Shown here: piece by piece, positions 44,028-53,548 of the stretch
Layout of the letters: every line of letters begins with the position of its first letter
Numbering within the stretch: the stretch's first letter is position 1
Origin: Bacteroidota bacterium
Lineage (GTDB): Bacteria; Bacteroidota; Bacteroidia; Chitinophagales; Chitinophagaceae
Direction: 5' to 3'
Assembly (NCBI GenBank): GCA_005798905.1
Contig: SYIK01000005.1
Span: 124,001 to 188,000 of the forward strand
Length of the DNA: 64,000 bases
Made by a program: the position numbers and the translations under genes
The notes under the pieces: model-generated
What the model was told of the DNA's origin: nothing
Database searches by the model: none
Seen by the model: the letters and a program-made list of their open reading frames with translations, nothing else

Positions 44028-44534
44028 TTATTTGCCTTCAAAGTGTATTTTCATTTTTTCAACCATCTTAAAAGTAGCCGGACAATATTCAATATTTTGT
44101 TTGTGAACATGAATATATTCAACCATTCGTTTTTTTGGCAAATGTGGGAATCCGGCACAATCTCTTGGCCGAACTTCATAAATATTACACATATTTGTTT
44201 TAAGATTCAAAAATTGACAAGGCATTTTTTTATTCATCCAATCTCCTGTCCCTCTTTCCTTTTTCAGCCATTTCTTTTTGAAAGCAGCAACCGATAAATT
44301 CAAATGATTGGCAATCCTGCGCATGTCTTTTTGTGTAAAAGTGGGCGACATGGTTTTGCAACAATTTGCACAGGCAAGACAATCCATTTCAGCCCAAACT
44401 TCTTTATCAATTTTAGCAGAAACCAAATCAAGATTGCGTGGTGTTTTTTTCTCAATCCGAGATAGAAAAAGTTTTAACCCTCTTTTTTCTTTTTTAACTT
44501 TTACTCCAAAACGTCGAATACTAAATTTTTTCAT
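44028..44534 (-). CDS. YkgJ-family cysteine cluster protein
   Basis: The 168-residue protein has the CxxCxxCC motif as CLACANCCKTMSPTF and a second set MPCQFLNLKTNMCNIYEVRP with RDCAGFP. Eight spaced cysteines suggest a zinc or Fe-S cluster. The N-terminus is strongly basic. Its function is unknown, as is true for the family. A short promoter region is shared with the divergent lipoprotein gene. Confidence 0.85.
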   Translation of the reverse strand: MKKFSIRRFGVKVKKEKRGLKLFLSRIEKKTPRNLDLVSAKIDKEVWAEMDCLACANCCKTMSPTFTQKDMRRIANHLNLSVAAFKKKWLKKERGTGDWMNKKMPCQFLNLKTNMCNIYEVRPRDCAGFPHLPKKRMVEYIHVHKQNIEYCPATFKMVEKMKIHFEGK

Positions 44535-44542
44535 ACGGGTTG

Positions 44543-44550
44543 CAAAGCTA
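44543..44550 (-). promoter_or_regulatory. Putative -7 box for the YkgJ-like gene
   Basis: TAGCTTTG on the minus strand ends 8 bases before the ATG. A minus-strand TTTG (44570-44567) lies 16 bases upstream. It interleaves with the divergent promoter at 44562-44590. Confidence 0.45.
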
Positions 44551-44561
44551 AAAGAAAATAC

Positions 44562-44590
44562 TTGTTCAAATTAATCGAATCTTAAATTTG
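44562..44590 (+). promoter_or_regulatory. Putative promoter of the 44608 lipoprotein gene
   Basis: TTG (44562-44564) and TAAATTTG (44583-44590) are separated by 18 bases, close to the Bacteroidota layout. The ATG follows 17 bases later. Confidence 0.55.
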
Positions 44591-44607
44591 CAAATAAAAA
44601 CAACCCG

Positions 44608-45246
44608 ATGACTAACCTTGTTTCGATAATTGTTCTTGTTGTATTACTGGCAAGTTGCAATGGTTCATCCGATGGCCAAAAACCGCTATGCGACACCAGT
44701 TGCCAAAATGATACTGTTGTGTTTCGTTCCAATAACATATCAGAACCTTATGTAAAAATTATTTTGGAAAACTGCGATGCAAAGCGAATTATTTGGAGCA
44801 ATTCCAACAGTACTAATCACCGAAGAATTGAAGTTTCGGATTACATAAAAAAACCGGTGCGAATTAATCCTATTGCAAGCAATTCATTTTTCAAAGATGC
44901 CGATTATTTATGGTTAACTTTTAATGATTGTATTAGTAGACGTGGTTATGCGCTAAAACTTCCATTCAACAAAAAAGATGATATACTTTGTTACAGTAGT
45001 GTTCTTAATTATTTTGATCCAAAATTTATTGTCGCCAATGGTTTGATTTGTTATTCTAATTACAGATATATTTATGTGGAAGATGTAGCAACTGGTAAAG
45101 CTGCAAAACTTGAATTAAGCAAAACACCATTGAATATTGATTTTAATTCAATGCACGAAACTTTCGATTCTGTAAACATTAGTCGCAATCGCATTTTTGT
45201 AAAAATGAATGATAAAGACCCATTGGAAAAAAATATTAGTTTATAA
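44608..45246 (+). CDS. Hypothetical lipoprotein
   Basis: The 212-residue protein has a clean lipobox LLASC (C17) followed by NGSSDGQ. The body has scattered cysteines (CDTSCQN, DCISRRGY, LICYSNY) and strands such as YRYIYVEDVATGKAAKLEL, which suggest a small beta structure. No family is recognised. It ends 4 bases before the xerD start, so it is in one unit with xerD, although a functional link is not expected. Confidence 0.65.
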   Translation: MTNLVSIIVLVVLLASCNGSSDGQKPLCDTSCQNDTVVFRSNNISEPYVKIILENCDAKRIIWSNSNSTNHRRIEVSDYIKKPVRINPIASNSFFKDADYLWLTFNDCISRRGYALKLPFNKKDDILCYSSVLNYFDPKFIVANGLICYSNYRYIYVEDVATGKAAKLELSKTPLNIDFNSMHETFDSVNISRNRIFVKMNDKDPLEKNISL

Positions 45247-45250
45247 ACTT

Positions 45251-46156
45251 ATGTGGGAGTCGTATAAAAAAGGATTTAAGAATTATTTGGAATTGGAAAA
45301 ATCACTTTCGAATAATTCGGTACAATCCTATTTATACGATATTGAAAAATTAATCAGTTATCTGCAAGATGCAAATCAATTAAAAACACCATCGGAAATT
45401 AACTTAACAGATCTAAAATTATTTTTAAAATGGATTGCATCATTTGAAATAACAGCATCCACACAAGCACGCATCATTTCAGGAATCAAAACGTTTTACA
45501 AATATTGTTTGTTGGAAAATATTTGCATAATTGATCCGACAACATTGTTGGAAGCACCAAAATTAAAACGCAAATTACCCGACACACTTAGTTTTGAAGA
45601 AATTGAAACGATTATTGCTCAGATAGATTTGAGCAAACCCGAAGGGCAACGAAACAAAGCTGTGCTAGAACTTTTATACAGTTGCGGATTACGTGTGAGT
45701 GAATTAATAAATTTAAAAATTTCGCAACTTTATCTTGATATAGAATTTATTAAAGTAACCGGAAAAGGAAATAAACAACGTTTAATTCCCATTGGAAGTA
45801 GCGCCATCAAACAATTGAATATTTATCTCCATCAACTGCGCAATCAAATTGAAATTCGACAAGGAAATGAAGATGTTGTTTTTTTAAATCGACGTGGTAG
45901 TAAATTATCGAGAGTCATGATTTTTTTAATTATAAAAGAATTGGTAAAAAAAACAGGAATTCGTAAAAAAATATCTCCACACACTTTTCGACATTCCTTC
46001 GCAACACACTTGGTTGAAGGTGGTGCAGATCTAAGAGCCGTACAGGAAATGCTTGGTCACGAAAGCATTACAACTACAGAAATATACACCCACTTAGATC
46101 GGGAGTTTCTGCGAAAAACCTTGGAACAATTTCATCCTTCTTTTAAAAATTACTGA
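45251..46156 (+). CDS. xerD: Site-specific tyrosine recombinase XerD
   Basis: The track begins 42 bases upstream; the ATG at 45251 gives 301 residues. An N-terminal SAM-like domain (about 1-95) precedes the catalytic domain. The catalytic set is complete: R148 (CGLRVSEL), K172 (GKGNKQRL), H244 and R247 (HTFRHSF), H270 (LGHES) and Y279 (EIYTH). It resolves chromosome dimers at dif with a Xer partner. The standard length and lack of att-like repeats argue against a mobile-element integrase. Its end overlaps the M14 gene by 7 bases. Confidence 0.93.
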   Translation: MWESYKKGFKNYLELEKSLSNNSVQSYLYDIEKLISYLQDANQLKTPSEINLTDLKLFLKWIASFEITASTQARIISGIKTFYKYCLLENICIIDPTTLLEAPKLKRKLPDTLSFEEIETIIAQIDLSKPEGQRNKAVLELLYSCGLRVSELINLKISQLYLDIEFIKVTGKGNKQRLIPIGSSAIKQLNIYLHQLRNQIEIRQGNEDVVFLNRRGSKLSRVMIFLIIKELVKKTGIRKKISPHTFRHSFATHLVEGGADLRAVQEMLGHESITTTEIYTHLDREFLRKTLEQFHPSFKNY

Positions 46157-48672
46157 CCAACAAAAAATACTGAATTGCACAACATTAATTTTCCATTTTC
46201 CCAAAAACTTCTGAAAATAATATCGTCTCCAAAAAACACAATAGCCCCCGCTCCCATATCTTGCACACCAAACACCACAGCGTCTTTTAACTTGTTGGTT
46301 AGTTTTGAACCAACAAATCCTGCAACTTGATTATCTTTTTTTATTACACCAACATTCCAACCTCCATCTTTTAAAAATTCAAATGTATTGTCATCTTGTT
46401 TCAATGTATAATAAATATTGGGATAACCGAAAGCCAACGGATGTGTATTATCTAATTCCACTTTAAAAATTGACCCTGGAATATTTCCAGCAAGAAAATC
46501 CTTTTCACGATTTTCAAAAACTTGTAATGCATCGTATGAATTTTTCTTTTCATCAGCTGCACTGTCTTTTTTAATTTTTATTCCCCATTCTAATTTTGCT
46601 AATTGAATAACTGCATTTTCAAAAGCAACTAATCTTCCTCCTTTGTTTATCCAATCTTTCAATTGATCAGCACTTGCTTTATCATTCAAAAATTTATAAT
46701 TCCCAGATGGCATGATGATAACATCCGTTTCTGAAAAATTTAATCTTCCAAAATCAGTTGCATTAACTATCGTGATTGGGTAATTAATTACTTGATCGAA
46801 AAAATGCCAAATTTCGCCAGCTCCATTTGCATTTACACCTTCGCCAGAAAGCAATACAATTTTTGGTGCCAACAATGGATGCACTTTGGAACTACCGAAA
46901 TCTGCGCCTTTGTCCACAAAACCGGTTGTGATTGTATTGGCCTTTACATTATTTTCATTACAAATTTCATTTACAACTGTATTTAATTTATTCCCGAATT
47001 TTTCATTGCCTTTTTTGATAATGATTAATGAACCTCTTTCAAATTTTTGTCCATTTAACTCAAAAGCTTGTTCGCTTACACGAACCTTAACTGTTTTATT
47101 CATCAATTGTGCCAATGCTTTTGCACTTTGAATTCCTTGCCAACGAATAACATATCCATACGCATCTTCTACATTATTTACAATTGAATTATATCTTGTT
47201 GTTCCAGCATTTTGAATTTTATTTTTTGAAGCATACGCATGTAATCCATAAACATAAGGCAAGGACCAAGCCGTAATATCATAAGTTGCTGAATCAACTA
47301 ATTTACTTTTTGGTTCAAACAAAACTTTTGCCATTGCAGATCTTGGCTGTTGAGATGGCACAATTAAATCCCCCGATTTTAACACAAAGGATTCATCTTT
47401 TCCTGTTTCATAATTATACCCACTAAAATTTCCTTTGCCATCGTTTACAGAAATTTCAAACTGAATTCCATTTTTTGTAAGTAAATCAACAAGCGAATTC
47501 AACTGCTCGCGATCTTCTTCATTGTATTTTACAACATAAGATTTGTATTCGCCAACTCCATTTGTTACCGCGTCACTAAAATATTTTTTAAACTCATTTA
47601 CTAAATCAGCAGCATGATTGGAAGAAACTTCAATTGTACTTAATGAAGTTGTGTAATGATGAATTGCACGATCGTAAAGTGAAAGCGTGTCCATTTCATC
47701 GGTTAATACTCCAAGTCCTCCAGCACCTCCACCGGCTTGTTCGTATGTCATTCCAATTGCTCCATTGTAAGTTGGATAAGTATCTCCATAACTTGGATAA
47801 AAAAGATCAAACACTTCTTTGGTAAAATACAACCAACCATTTTTATCAAAATACTTCGCATGATTTTTTCCCAATTTTACTTGAAAATCATTTTGCCACT
47901 TTGTAATCACTTCGTGATAAGGTTGTGCAGCTGGTGCAAAATAATACGGGTTGTTAATTCCTTGCTCATGAAAATCAACATGTACATGCGGCATCCATTG
48001 ATTATATTTTTTTATTCTTTGTTGACTTTCTACTTGCGATTGCCAAGCCCAGTCTCTATTCAAATCAAAATTATAATGATTCGTTCTTCCGCCCGGCCAA
48101 GGTTCACGGTGCTCACGAGCAACTAATGCAGGATTGTATTTTGTACCTACAACGGAGTTGAACCAATTTACATATCTATCTCTTCCATCAGGATTTATAC
48201 ATGGATCAATTATGACTACTGTATTTTTCAACCACTCTTTTGTTTTAGGATTTAAAGGATCAACCAATGAATATAAAGTAAGCATAGCTGCTTCCGTAGA
48301 TGATGTTTCATTTCCGTGTACATTATAACTCAACCAAACAATCGCCGTCGCATTTTGATTCGACGTTTTATCATCTGAAAGTTTTGCTAACGATAAATTA
48401 TTTTTTCGAATCGCTTCAAGCTGTTTCATATTTTCATTACTGCTGATGAAAGTCAGCAATAGCGGACGACCTTCATTGGTTTGTCCATAGCTTTCGAGTT
48501 TTACATTTTCTTTTGCCGCAGCAGCTACTGCATTAAAATAATTTACAACTTTATAATGCGGCGTGTAGCTCGTTCCTATTTTATATCCCAAAAATTCTTC
48601 GGGAGAAAGTAGCTGTGCATGAGATACAATAGTTAATAATGAAAATAGAAATAAATTGATTTTTTTGTACAT
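46150..48672 (-). CDS. M14-family zinc carboxypeptidase, secreted
   Basis: The 840-residue protein has a signal peptide ending SHAQL. The M14 catalytic domain (about 30-380) has the first zinc set HGNETSSTEAAML (His and Glu), the NPDGRDRYVNWF block and the second His in HVDFHEQGINNPYY. The general-base Glu is in GMTYEQAGGG. The remaining about 450 residues include a glutamine-amidotransferase-like region, IVLLSGEGVNANGAGEIWHF to the end. It probably cleaves peptides or cell-wall fragments in the periplasm or outside. A promoter is not clear. Confidence 0.88.
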   Translation of the reverse strand: MYKKINLFLFSLLTIVSHAQLLSPEEFLGYKIGTSYTPHYKVVNYFNAVAAAAKENVKLESYGQTNEGRPLLLTFISSNENMKQLEAIRKNNLSLAKLSDDKTSNQNATAIVWLSYNVHGNETSSTEAAMLTLYSLVDPLNPKTKEWLKNTVVIIDPCINPDGRDRYVNWFNSVVGTKYNPALVAREHREPWPGGRTNHYNFDLNRDWAWQSQVESQQRIKKYNQWMPHVHVDFHEQGINNPYYFAPAAQPYHEVITKWQNDFQVKLGKNHAKYFDKNGWLYFTKEVFDLFYPSYGDTYPTYNGAIGMTYEQAGGGAGGLGVLTDEMDTLSLYDRAIHHYTTSLSTIEVSSNHAADLVNEFKKYFSDAVTNGVGEYKSYVVKYNEEDREQLNSLVDLLTKNGIQFEISVNDGKGNFSGYNYETGKDESFVLKSGDLIVPSQQPRSAMAKVLFEPKSKLVDSATYDITAWSLPYVYGLHAYASKNKIQNAGTTRYNSIVNNVEDAYGYVIRWQGIQSAKALAQLMNKTVKVRVSEQAFELNGQKFERGSLIIIKKGNEKFGNKLNTVVNEICNENNVKANTITTGFVDKGADFGSSKVHPLLAPKIVLLSGEGVNANGAGEIWHFFDQVINYPITIVNATDFGRLNFSETDVIIMPSGNYKFLNDKASADQLKDWINKGGRLVAFENAVIQLAKLEWGIKIKKDSAADEKKNSYDALQVFENREKDFLAGNIPGSIFKVELDNTHPLAFGYPNIYYTLKQDDNTFEFLKDGGWNVGVIKKDNQVAGFVGSKLTNKLKDAVVFGVQDMGAGAIVFFGDDIIFRSFWENGKLMLCNSVFFVGQ

Positions 48673-48735
48673 GGTTACAATAATTTAAGTAAGCAATTTA
48701 AGAAAGAGAAAAGGAATTGCAATATCGTAAAAATA

Positions 48736-48759
48736 AAAGTCCTCCAATTGGAGGACTTT
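48736..48759 (-). terminator. Terminator after the TonB-dependent receptor gene
   Basis: The perfect 10-bp stem AAAGTCCTCC / GGAGGACTTT with loop AATT is followed on the minus strand by a T-rich run (TATTTTTAC). Confidence 0.82.
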
Positions 48760-48787
48760 AGAAGTTATAAAAATTAGTTTGATTTTA

Positions 48788-51541
48788 TTATTTACCAGAT
48801 TTTTTACTTTGTAAATCAAAAGTAATTGATAGATAACCATAACCACCATTAAAGCCAAATTGTGTTGCATTTCTGCTATACACAAATCGTCCGTCACTAG
48901 TATTCCCAAAATTTTTCATACGGTCTGGATAGGTGTCTCCGATATTATTACCACCAAGTGTTAATGTCGCACATTTTGAAACTTTGCAAGAAATACTTGC
49001 ATCTGTTATTATTTTAGGTGTAAACACTTCATCCAATAAAGAATTACTTGCATGTCTTGTAGCAACTTTACCAAAACGAGTTGATCTTAAATTCACAACC
49101 CAATTACCCGTTCTGTAATTTAAATTCAACGACACTTTATCTCTTGGTTGTCCTTCTTCAAATCTTCCTAATTCTGATCTATCAAAAAGAGTATTTTGAA
49201 CACTTTGGTTGTTCGGCAAATTGGCAGCTACTTTTGGTGTACTTTCTAAAGTTGATTTATTGTAATTACCAGCTAATGTTGCAGCTAAAGTACCTTTTCC
49301 CATTTGTAAAGAATAAGCAACAACTACATCAATCCCTTCTGTGCGTGTATCAATTGCATTCGAAAAGAAAACAGCCGAAGCAACATCATTTAGATTTGGA
49401 TCTGCATCTAATATTGCATCAATAACTGAGTTGGGTGTTCCATTGCTATTGTAGCGAAGGAATGATCCGCTGAGTACAATCCTATCTTTAATATTTATTA
49501 CATAGCCATCAACTGTAATTGAAAGATTTTTAATTGGCTTTGCAGTTAATCCAATACTAAAGTTTGTAGAAGTTTCCGGAGTTAATGCCGGAACTCCGAA
49601 AGCTGTAGCCACTGCGCTATTGTTTCTAAAAGTTCCTTGTTGTACGGGAATTAAAGAACCTCCAGGGCCTGCAGGAATAAATACTGTACTAATTGCACTA
49701 AAAAAACTTTGTTGCATAGAAGGTGCTCTGAACCCATTACTAAATGAACTGCGCAATGCTAATTGTTTTACAATTTGCCAATGTGCTGCCAATTTTCCTG
49801 CAATACTTGAACCATAATCGTTATTAGATTCATACCGCCCAGCAGCATTTACTAAAAATTTATCTGTAATGTCTGTTTCAATATCCAAATAACCTGCAAC
49901 TACACTTCTACTTTCATCCACTTCGTTTGCCGGTTGAAAACCTGGGAAAACTTGTGCTCCTCCCACTCTTCCAGATGTTGGTGCATAGTTATAATAAGAT
50001 GCTAATTCTCCTGCTTCAATATTATAATTATCAATCCGATATTCTCCACCAATTGCTACGTTAAAAGATTTCACTCCAATTTGCTTCCCAAAATCTTTTG
50101 ATAAATTCAAATTAGAAGTCTTTTGGTTGAATCCTAATTTACCTGCATAAAATTCAGTTTGTGCCATTTCCTTTAATGCATATTGTGATGCATTGTTCGA
50201 ATTTTTTACATCAAATTGAAAACTATTACCACCAACAGTTTGGCTCAAATCCCAATTCCAATCGCCACCTAATTTTCCTTCGAGTGCAGCAATCACATAA
50301 TTATCTTTTACGATAGAATGAATTTCTGGTAAAAATCCTTTTGGATAAAGTTCAGCAATAACTTGTGCTGTTTGTTTTGGATAACGATAAAACCCTGCTG
50401 CTTTACCATTACGATAATTTCTTCCTGCAGTTACAGTAAATTTTAAATTACTCCTTATTGGAAATCCAATGTTTACAAGCACTCCTTTATTGGTAACTTC
50501 CGAATTTCCAATATGCATATTATTTTTACGATCAAATCCGCCGTTTTCTTGAATTAATACTTGATCTAATACAGCATTACTCGAAAAAACTGTTCCGGTG
50601 AAATCTCCACAACGATTGGTTGCTTCGCGATGACGATAATCAGTAGATATATTTAAATACCCACCTTTATTTCCAAGTGCAACTCCTTTATTAAATCCAA
50701 ATTGTTTTACCATTCCATCTCCTTCGTATTGTTGTCCTAAATGTGTAGTTAAAGTAGAACCTGCCGAACTCTTTTTGGTAACCACATTTATTACACCTGC
50801 AATTGCATCCGATCCGTATTGAGAAGATGCACCATCGCGCAATACTTCAATTTTTTCAATAGCTGCTACCGGAATAGAATTCAAATCTGTTCCAACTGAA
50901 CCGCGACCTATTGTTCCATTTACATTTAACAAAGCTGTATTATAACGACGACGACCATTTACCAATACCAAAACCTGATCGGGACCAAGGCCTCGAAGTG
51001 TAGCAGGATCGATATGATCGGTACCGTCGGCAATTGTTTGACGACTTGAGTTAAATGAAGGAGCAACAAAATTGATCATTTGAGTTGGCTCTACTTGTCC
51101 GGTTGCAACAAGTTCTTTTGCACTCACAACATCAATCGGAACAGGAGTTTGCGTACTTGTACGAATCAAGTTTGAACGAGAACCTACAACAACCACCCGA
51201 TTAAGGTCGGCTGAATTTTGCATATCGAATTGTTCGGACAATATTGCACCGCTGATTACTGAAACATTTTTTTTCTGTGTTTGTACACCGACATAACTGA
51301 TAACAATAGTATAATTTCCCGATTCAACTTTTAATGAGAAAAAGCCATTGGCATCGGTAGCTGCACCTTGTTTTGTTCCTTCAATTACAACAGATGCACC
51401 TGCTAAAGGATTACCCATTGCATCTTTTACAGTACCGGAAATAGTACCAGTACTTTGTGCCATCGCATTCAAAGCAATGAATACAAAGGCTATTGCAAAG
51501 CTAAAAGCACGCAACAGAAAGTTTCGATTTGAAATAAGCAT
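48788..51541 (-). CDS. TonB-dependent receptor with carboxypeptidase-regulatory-like domain
   Basis: The 917-residue outer-membrane protein has a signal peptide ending LNAMAQS. A carboxypeptidase-regulatory-like domain follows (about 32-115, GTISGTVKDAMGNPLAGASV). The plug domain (about 140-270) has IEKIEVLRDGASSQYGSDAI and AGVINVVTKK. A 22-strand barrel makes up the rest and ends near FDLQSKK. The plug order and length suit uptake of large ligands such as glycans, peptides or metal chelates. No SusD-like gene is adjacent, and the ligand is unknown. A terminator stands just downstream. Confidence 0.92.
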   Translation of the reverse strand: MLISNRNFLLRAFSFAIAFVFIALNAMAQSTGTISGTVKDAMGNPLAGASVVIEGTKQGAATDANGFFSLKVESGNYTIVISYVGVQTQKKNVSVISGAILSEQFDMQNSADLNRVVVVGSRSNLIRTSTQTPVPIDVVSAKELVATGQVEPTQMINFVAPSFNSSRQTIADGTDHIDPATLRGLGPDQVLVLVNGRRRYNTALLNVNGTIGRGSVGTDLNSIPVAAIEKIEVLRDGASSQYGSDAIAGVINVVTKKSSAGSTLTTHLGQQYEGDGMVKQFGFNKGVALGNKGGYLNISTDYRHREATNRCGDFTGTVFSSNAVLDQVLIQENGGFDRKNNMHIGNSEVTNKGVLVNIGFPIRSNLKFTVTAGRNYRNGKAAGFYRYPKQTAQVIAELYPKGFLPEIHSIVKDNYVIAALEGKLGGDWNWDLSQTVGGNSFQFDVKNSNNASQYALKEMAQTEFYAGKLGFNQKTSNLNLSKDFGKQIGVKSFNVAIGGEYRIDNYNIEAGELASYYNYAPTSGRVGGAQVFPGFQPANEVDESRSVVAGYLDIETDITDKFLVNAAGRYESNNDYGSSIAGKLAAHWQIVKQLALRSSFSNGFRAPSMQQSFFSAISTVFIPAGPGGSLIPVQQGTFRNNSAVATAFGVPALTPETSTNFSIGLTAKPIKNLSITVDGYVINIKDRIVLSGSFLRYNSNGTPNSVIDAILDADPNLNDVASAVFFSNAIDTRTEGIDVVVAYSLQMGKGTLAATLAGNYNKSTLESTPKVAANLPNNQSVQNTLFDRSELGRFEEGQPRDKVSLNLNYRTGNWVVNLRSTRFGKVATRHASNSLLDEVFTPKIITDASISCKVSKCATLTLGGNNIGDTYPDRMKNFGNTSDGRFVYSRNATQFGFNGGYGYLSITFDLQSKKSGK

Positions 51542-51562
51542 ATTACTTTTTTTTTGGTTTTA

Positions 51563-51570
51563 CAAAATTA
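51563..51570 (-). promoter_or_regulatory. Putative -7 box for the TonB-dependent receptor gene
   Basis: TAATTTTG on the minus strand ends 21 bases before the ATG at 51541. The nearest upstream TTG is 24 bases away, slightly long. Confidence 0.4.
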
Positions 51571-51669
51571 TCAGACACTAAAATAAAGGAAAATCAATCT
51601 TTATTAAAATAAATTTATTCTTTTGAAAAATTAGAACTTCTTAAATTGCCTGTTCAAATTTGAAACACC

Positions 51670-53385
51670 ATGAAAACATTTTTAAAAATTATTGGTTTTT
51701 TGTTTTTAGGAATAGTTTATACTTCCCTCAATTGTCAAGCACAATCAACAATAAATCCCTTCCAATTCGAAATAAAAAAGAAGCTGATTTGTAAAAACGG
51801 AGCTGTTGTTTCGGCTCATGCATTGGCAAGCCAAGCCGGAGTAGAAATTTTAAAAATGGGTGGAAATGCCATTGATGCTGCCATTGCAACGCAACTTGCC
51901 CTTGCTGTGGTTCACCCAAGTGCTGGCAATTTAGGCGGTGGTGGGTTTTTGGTGATGCAATTGCAAAACGGTTCTTCCAAAACAATTGACTACCGCGAAA
52001 TGGCACCAGCAAGTTCACATCGAAATATGTATTTGGATGAAAATGGAAATGCACAATTTGATAAAAGCCAAAGTGGACATCTTTCTTCCGGTGTTCCGGG
52101 AACAGTTGCCGGCTTGTTTGCATCGCATAAATATGCGCGACTTTCTTTTGAAAAATTAATTCAACCTGCAATTGAATTGGCAGAAAAAGGTTTTGTTATT
52201 TCCGAAAGGGAAGCCAGTTCGCTTAATGGATTGAAACAAGAATTTTTAAAATTCAATACCGTAACTCCTGATTTTGTAAAAGAAACAAAATGGAAAGCTG
52301 GCGATACATTGATTCAAAAAGATCTTGCAAATACATTGAAACGAATTTCGAAAAATGGCGCTGCCGGTTTTTACGAAGGAGAAACTGCGAAATTAATTGT
52401 AGAAGAAATGCAAAGAGGCGGTGGAATTATTTCATTAAATGATTTAAAAAATTATCGCGCCATAGAACGCGAACCGCACATTTTTAATTACAAAGGATTT
52501 ACAATCCTCGGCATGCCAATGCCAAGTAGCGGTGGACTTTTACTTCATCAAATGATGAAAATGATAGAAAAAAAACCAATTGCTACTTATGGGTTTCAAT
52601 CGCCACAAGCTGTACAACTAATGGTGGAAGCTGAAAGACGTGCTTTTGCCGACCGTGCAGCATTTATGGGTGATGCAGATTTTTATAAAGTTCCTGTTGC
52701 TGAAATTTCTTCTGATAAATATTTAACTAAAAGAATGGAAGATTTCGTTCCCGGCAAAGCCGGCAACAGTCAATTAATTCAGCCCGGGATTTTACCTGCA
52801 AAAGAAAGCGAAGAAACAACCCATTTGAATGTAATTGACAAAGACGGAAATGCAGTTTCTGTAACTACAACGCTCAACAATTCCTACGGAAGCAGAACAA
52901 TTGTTGGTGGAGCGGGATTTTTAATGAATGACGAAATGGACGATTTTAGTATAAAACCGGGAACGCCAAATATGTACGGAGCATTGGGTGGCGAAGCAAA
53001 TGCCATTGAACCTGGAAAAAGAATGTTGAGTTCCATGACACCAACCATTGTTTTAAAAAACAATAAACCATATTTATTAGTTGGCACACCCGGCGGAACC
53101 ACCATTCCTACTTCAGTTTTTCAAACCATTGTAAATATTCTTGATTTTGAAATGAGTACGGAAGATGCAGTATGGAAACCAAAATTTCACCATCAATGGA
53201 TGCCCGACCGCGTTGATTTGGAAAGAGGATTTTTGCCCACAACCAGAAAAGAATTGGAAACAATGGGTTATAAAATTGTAGAGCGCGGTAGCATTGGAAG
53301 AACGGAAGTAATAAAAAAATTACGCAATGGTAAATTTGAAGTGATTGCCGACAACCGTGGCGACGATGCTGCTGAAGGTTGGTAG
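51670..53385 (+). CDS. ggt: Gamma-glutamyltransferase
   Basis: The 571-residue protein has a signal peptide ending NCQAQS and is secreted to the periplasm. It is an Ntn-hydrolase that self-cleaves to large and small subunits. The nucleophile Thr lies in EETTHLNVIDKDGNAVSVTT, near residue 383. GNAIDAAIATQLALAVVHP, GNLGGGGFLVMQL and GMPMPSSGGLLLHQMM belong to the large subunit. GTPGGTTIPTSVFQTIVNI is in the small one. It cleaves gamma-glutamyl bonds of glutathione and related compounds. The length is complete. Confidence 0.95.
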   Translation: MKTFLKIIGFLFLGIVYTSLNCQAQSTINPFQFEIKKKLICKNGAVVSAHALASQAGVEILKMGGNAIDAAIATQLALAVVHPSAGNLGGGGFLVMQLQNGSSKTIDYREMAPASSHRNMYLDENGNAQFDKSQSGHLSSGVPGTVAGLFASHKYARLSFEKLIQPAIELAEKGFVISEREASSLNGLKQEFLKFNTVTPDFVKETKWKAGDTLIQKDLANTLKRISKNGAAGFYEGETAKLIVEEMQRGGGIISLNDLKNYRAIEREPHIFNYKGFTILGMPMPSSGGLLLHQMMKMIEKKPIATYGFQSPQAVQLMVEAERRAFADRAAFMGDADFYKVPVAEISSDKYLTKRMEDFVPGKAGNSQLIQPGILPAKESEETTHLNVIDKDGNAVSVTTTLNNSYGSRTIVGGAGFLMNDEMDDFSIKPGTPNMYGALGGEANAIEPGKRMLSSMTPTIVLKNNKPYLLVGTPGGTTIPTSVFQTIVNILDFEMSTEDAVWKPKFHHQWMPDRVDLERGFLPTTRKELETMGYKIVERGSIGRTEVIKKLRNGKFEVIADNRGDDAAEGW

Positions 53386-53548
53386 GAATTTTAGTATTTA
53401 TTTATTTATTTTTTCTACTTCACTTTCAAATAAAGAATAGCGACTTTATTATACTGCAGAAAATTTTCTACAAGGTAGCAGATTTTAAAAATACAAAACA
53501 ATACCAATTATCGTGGGACATAAAAACAGAAACTATTAAATTATCTTT

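Noticed and set aside
45251-46156. Tyrosine recombinase as sign of a mobile element
   Set aside because: Length, catalytic residues and lack of direct repeats or a nearby tRNA att site fit housekeeping XerD.
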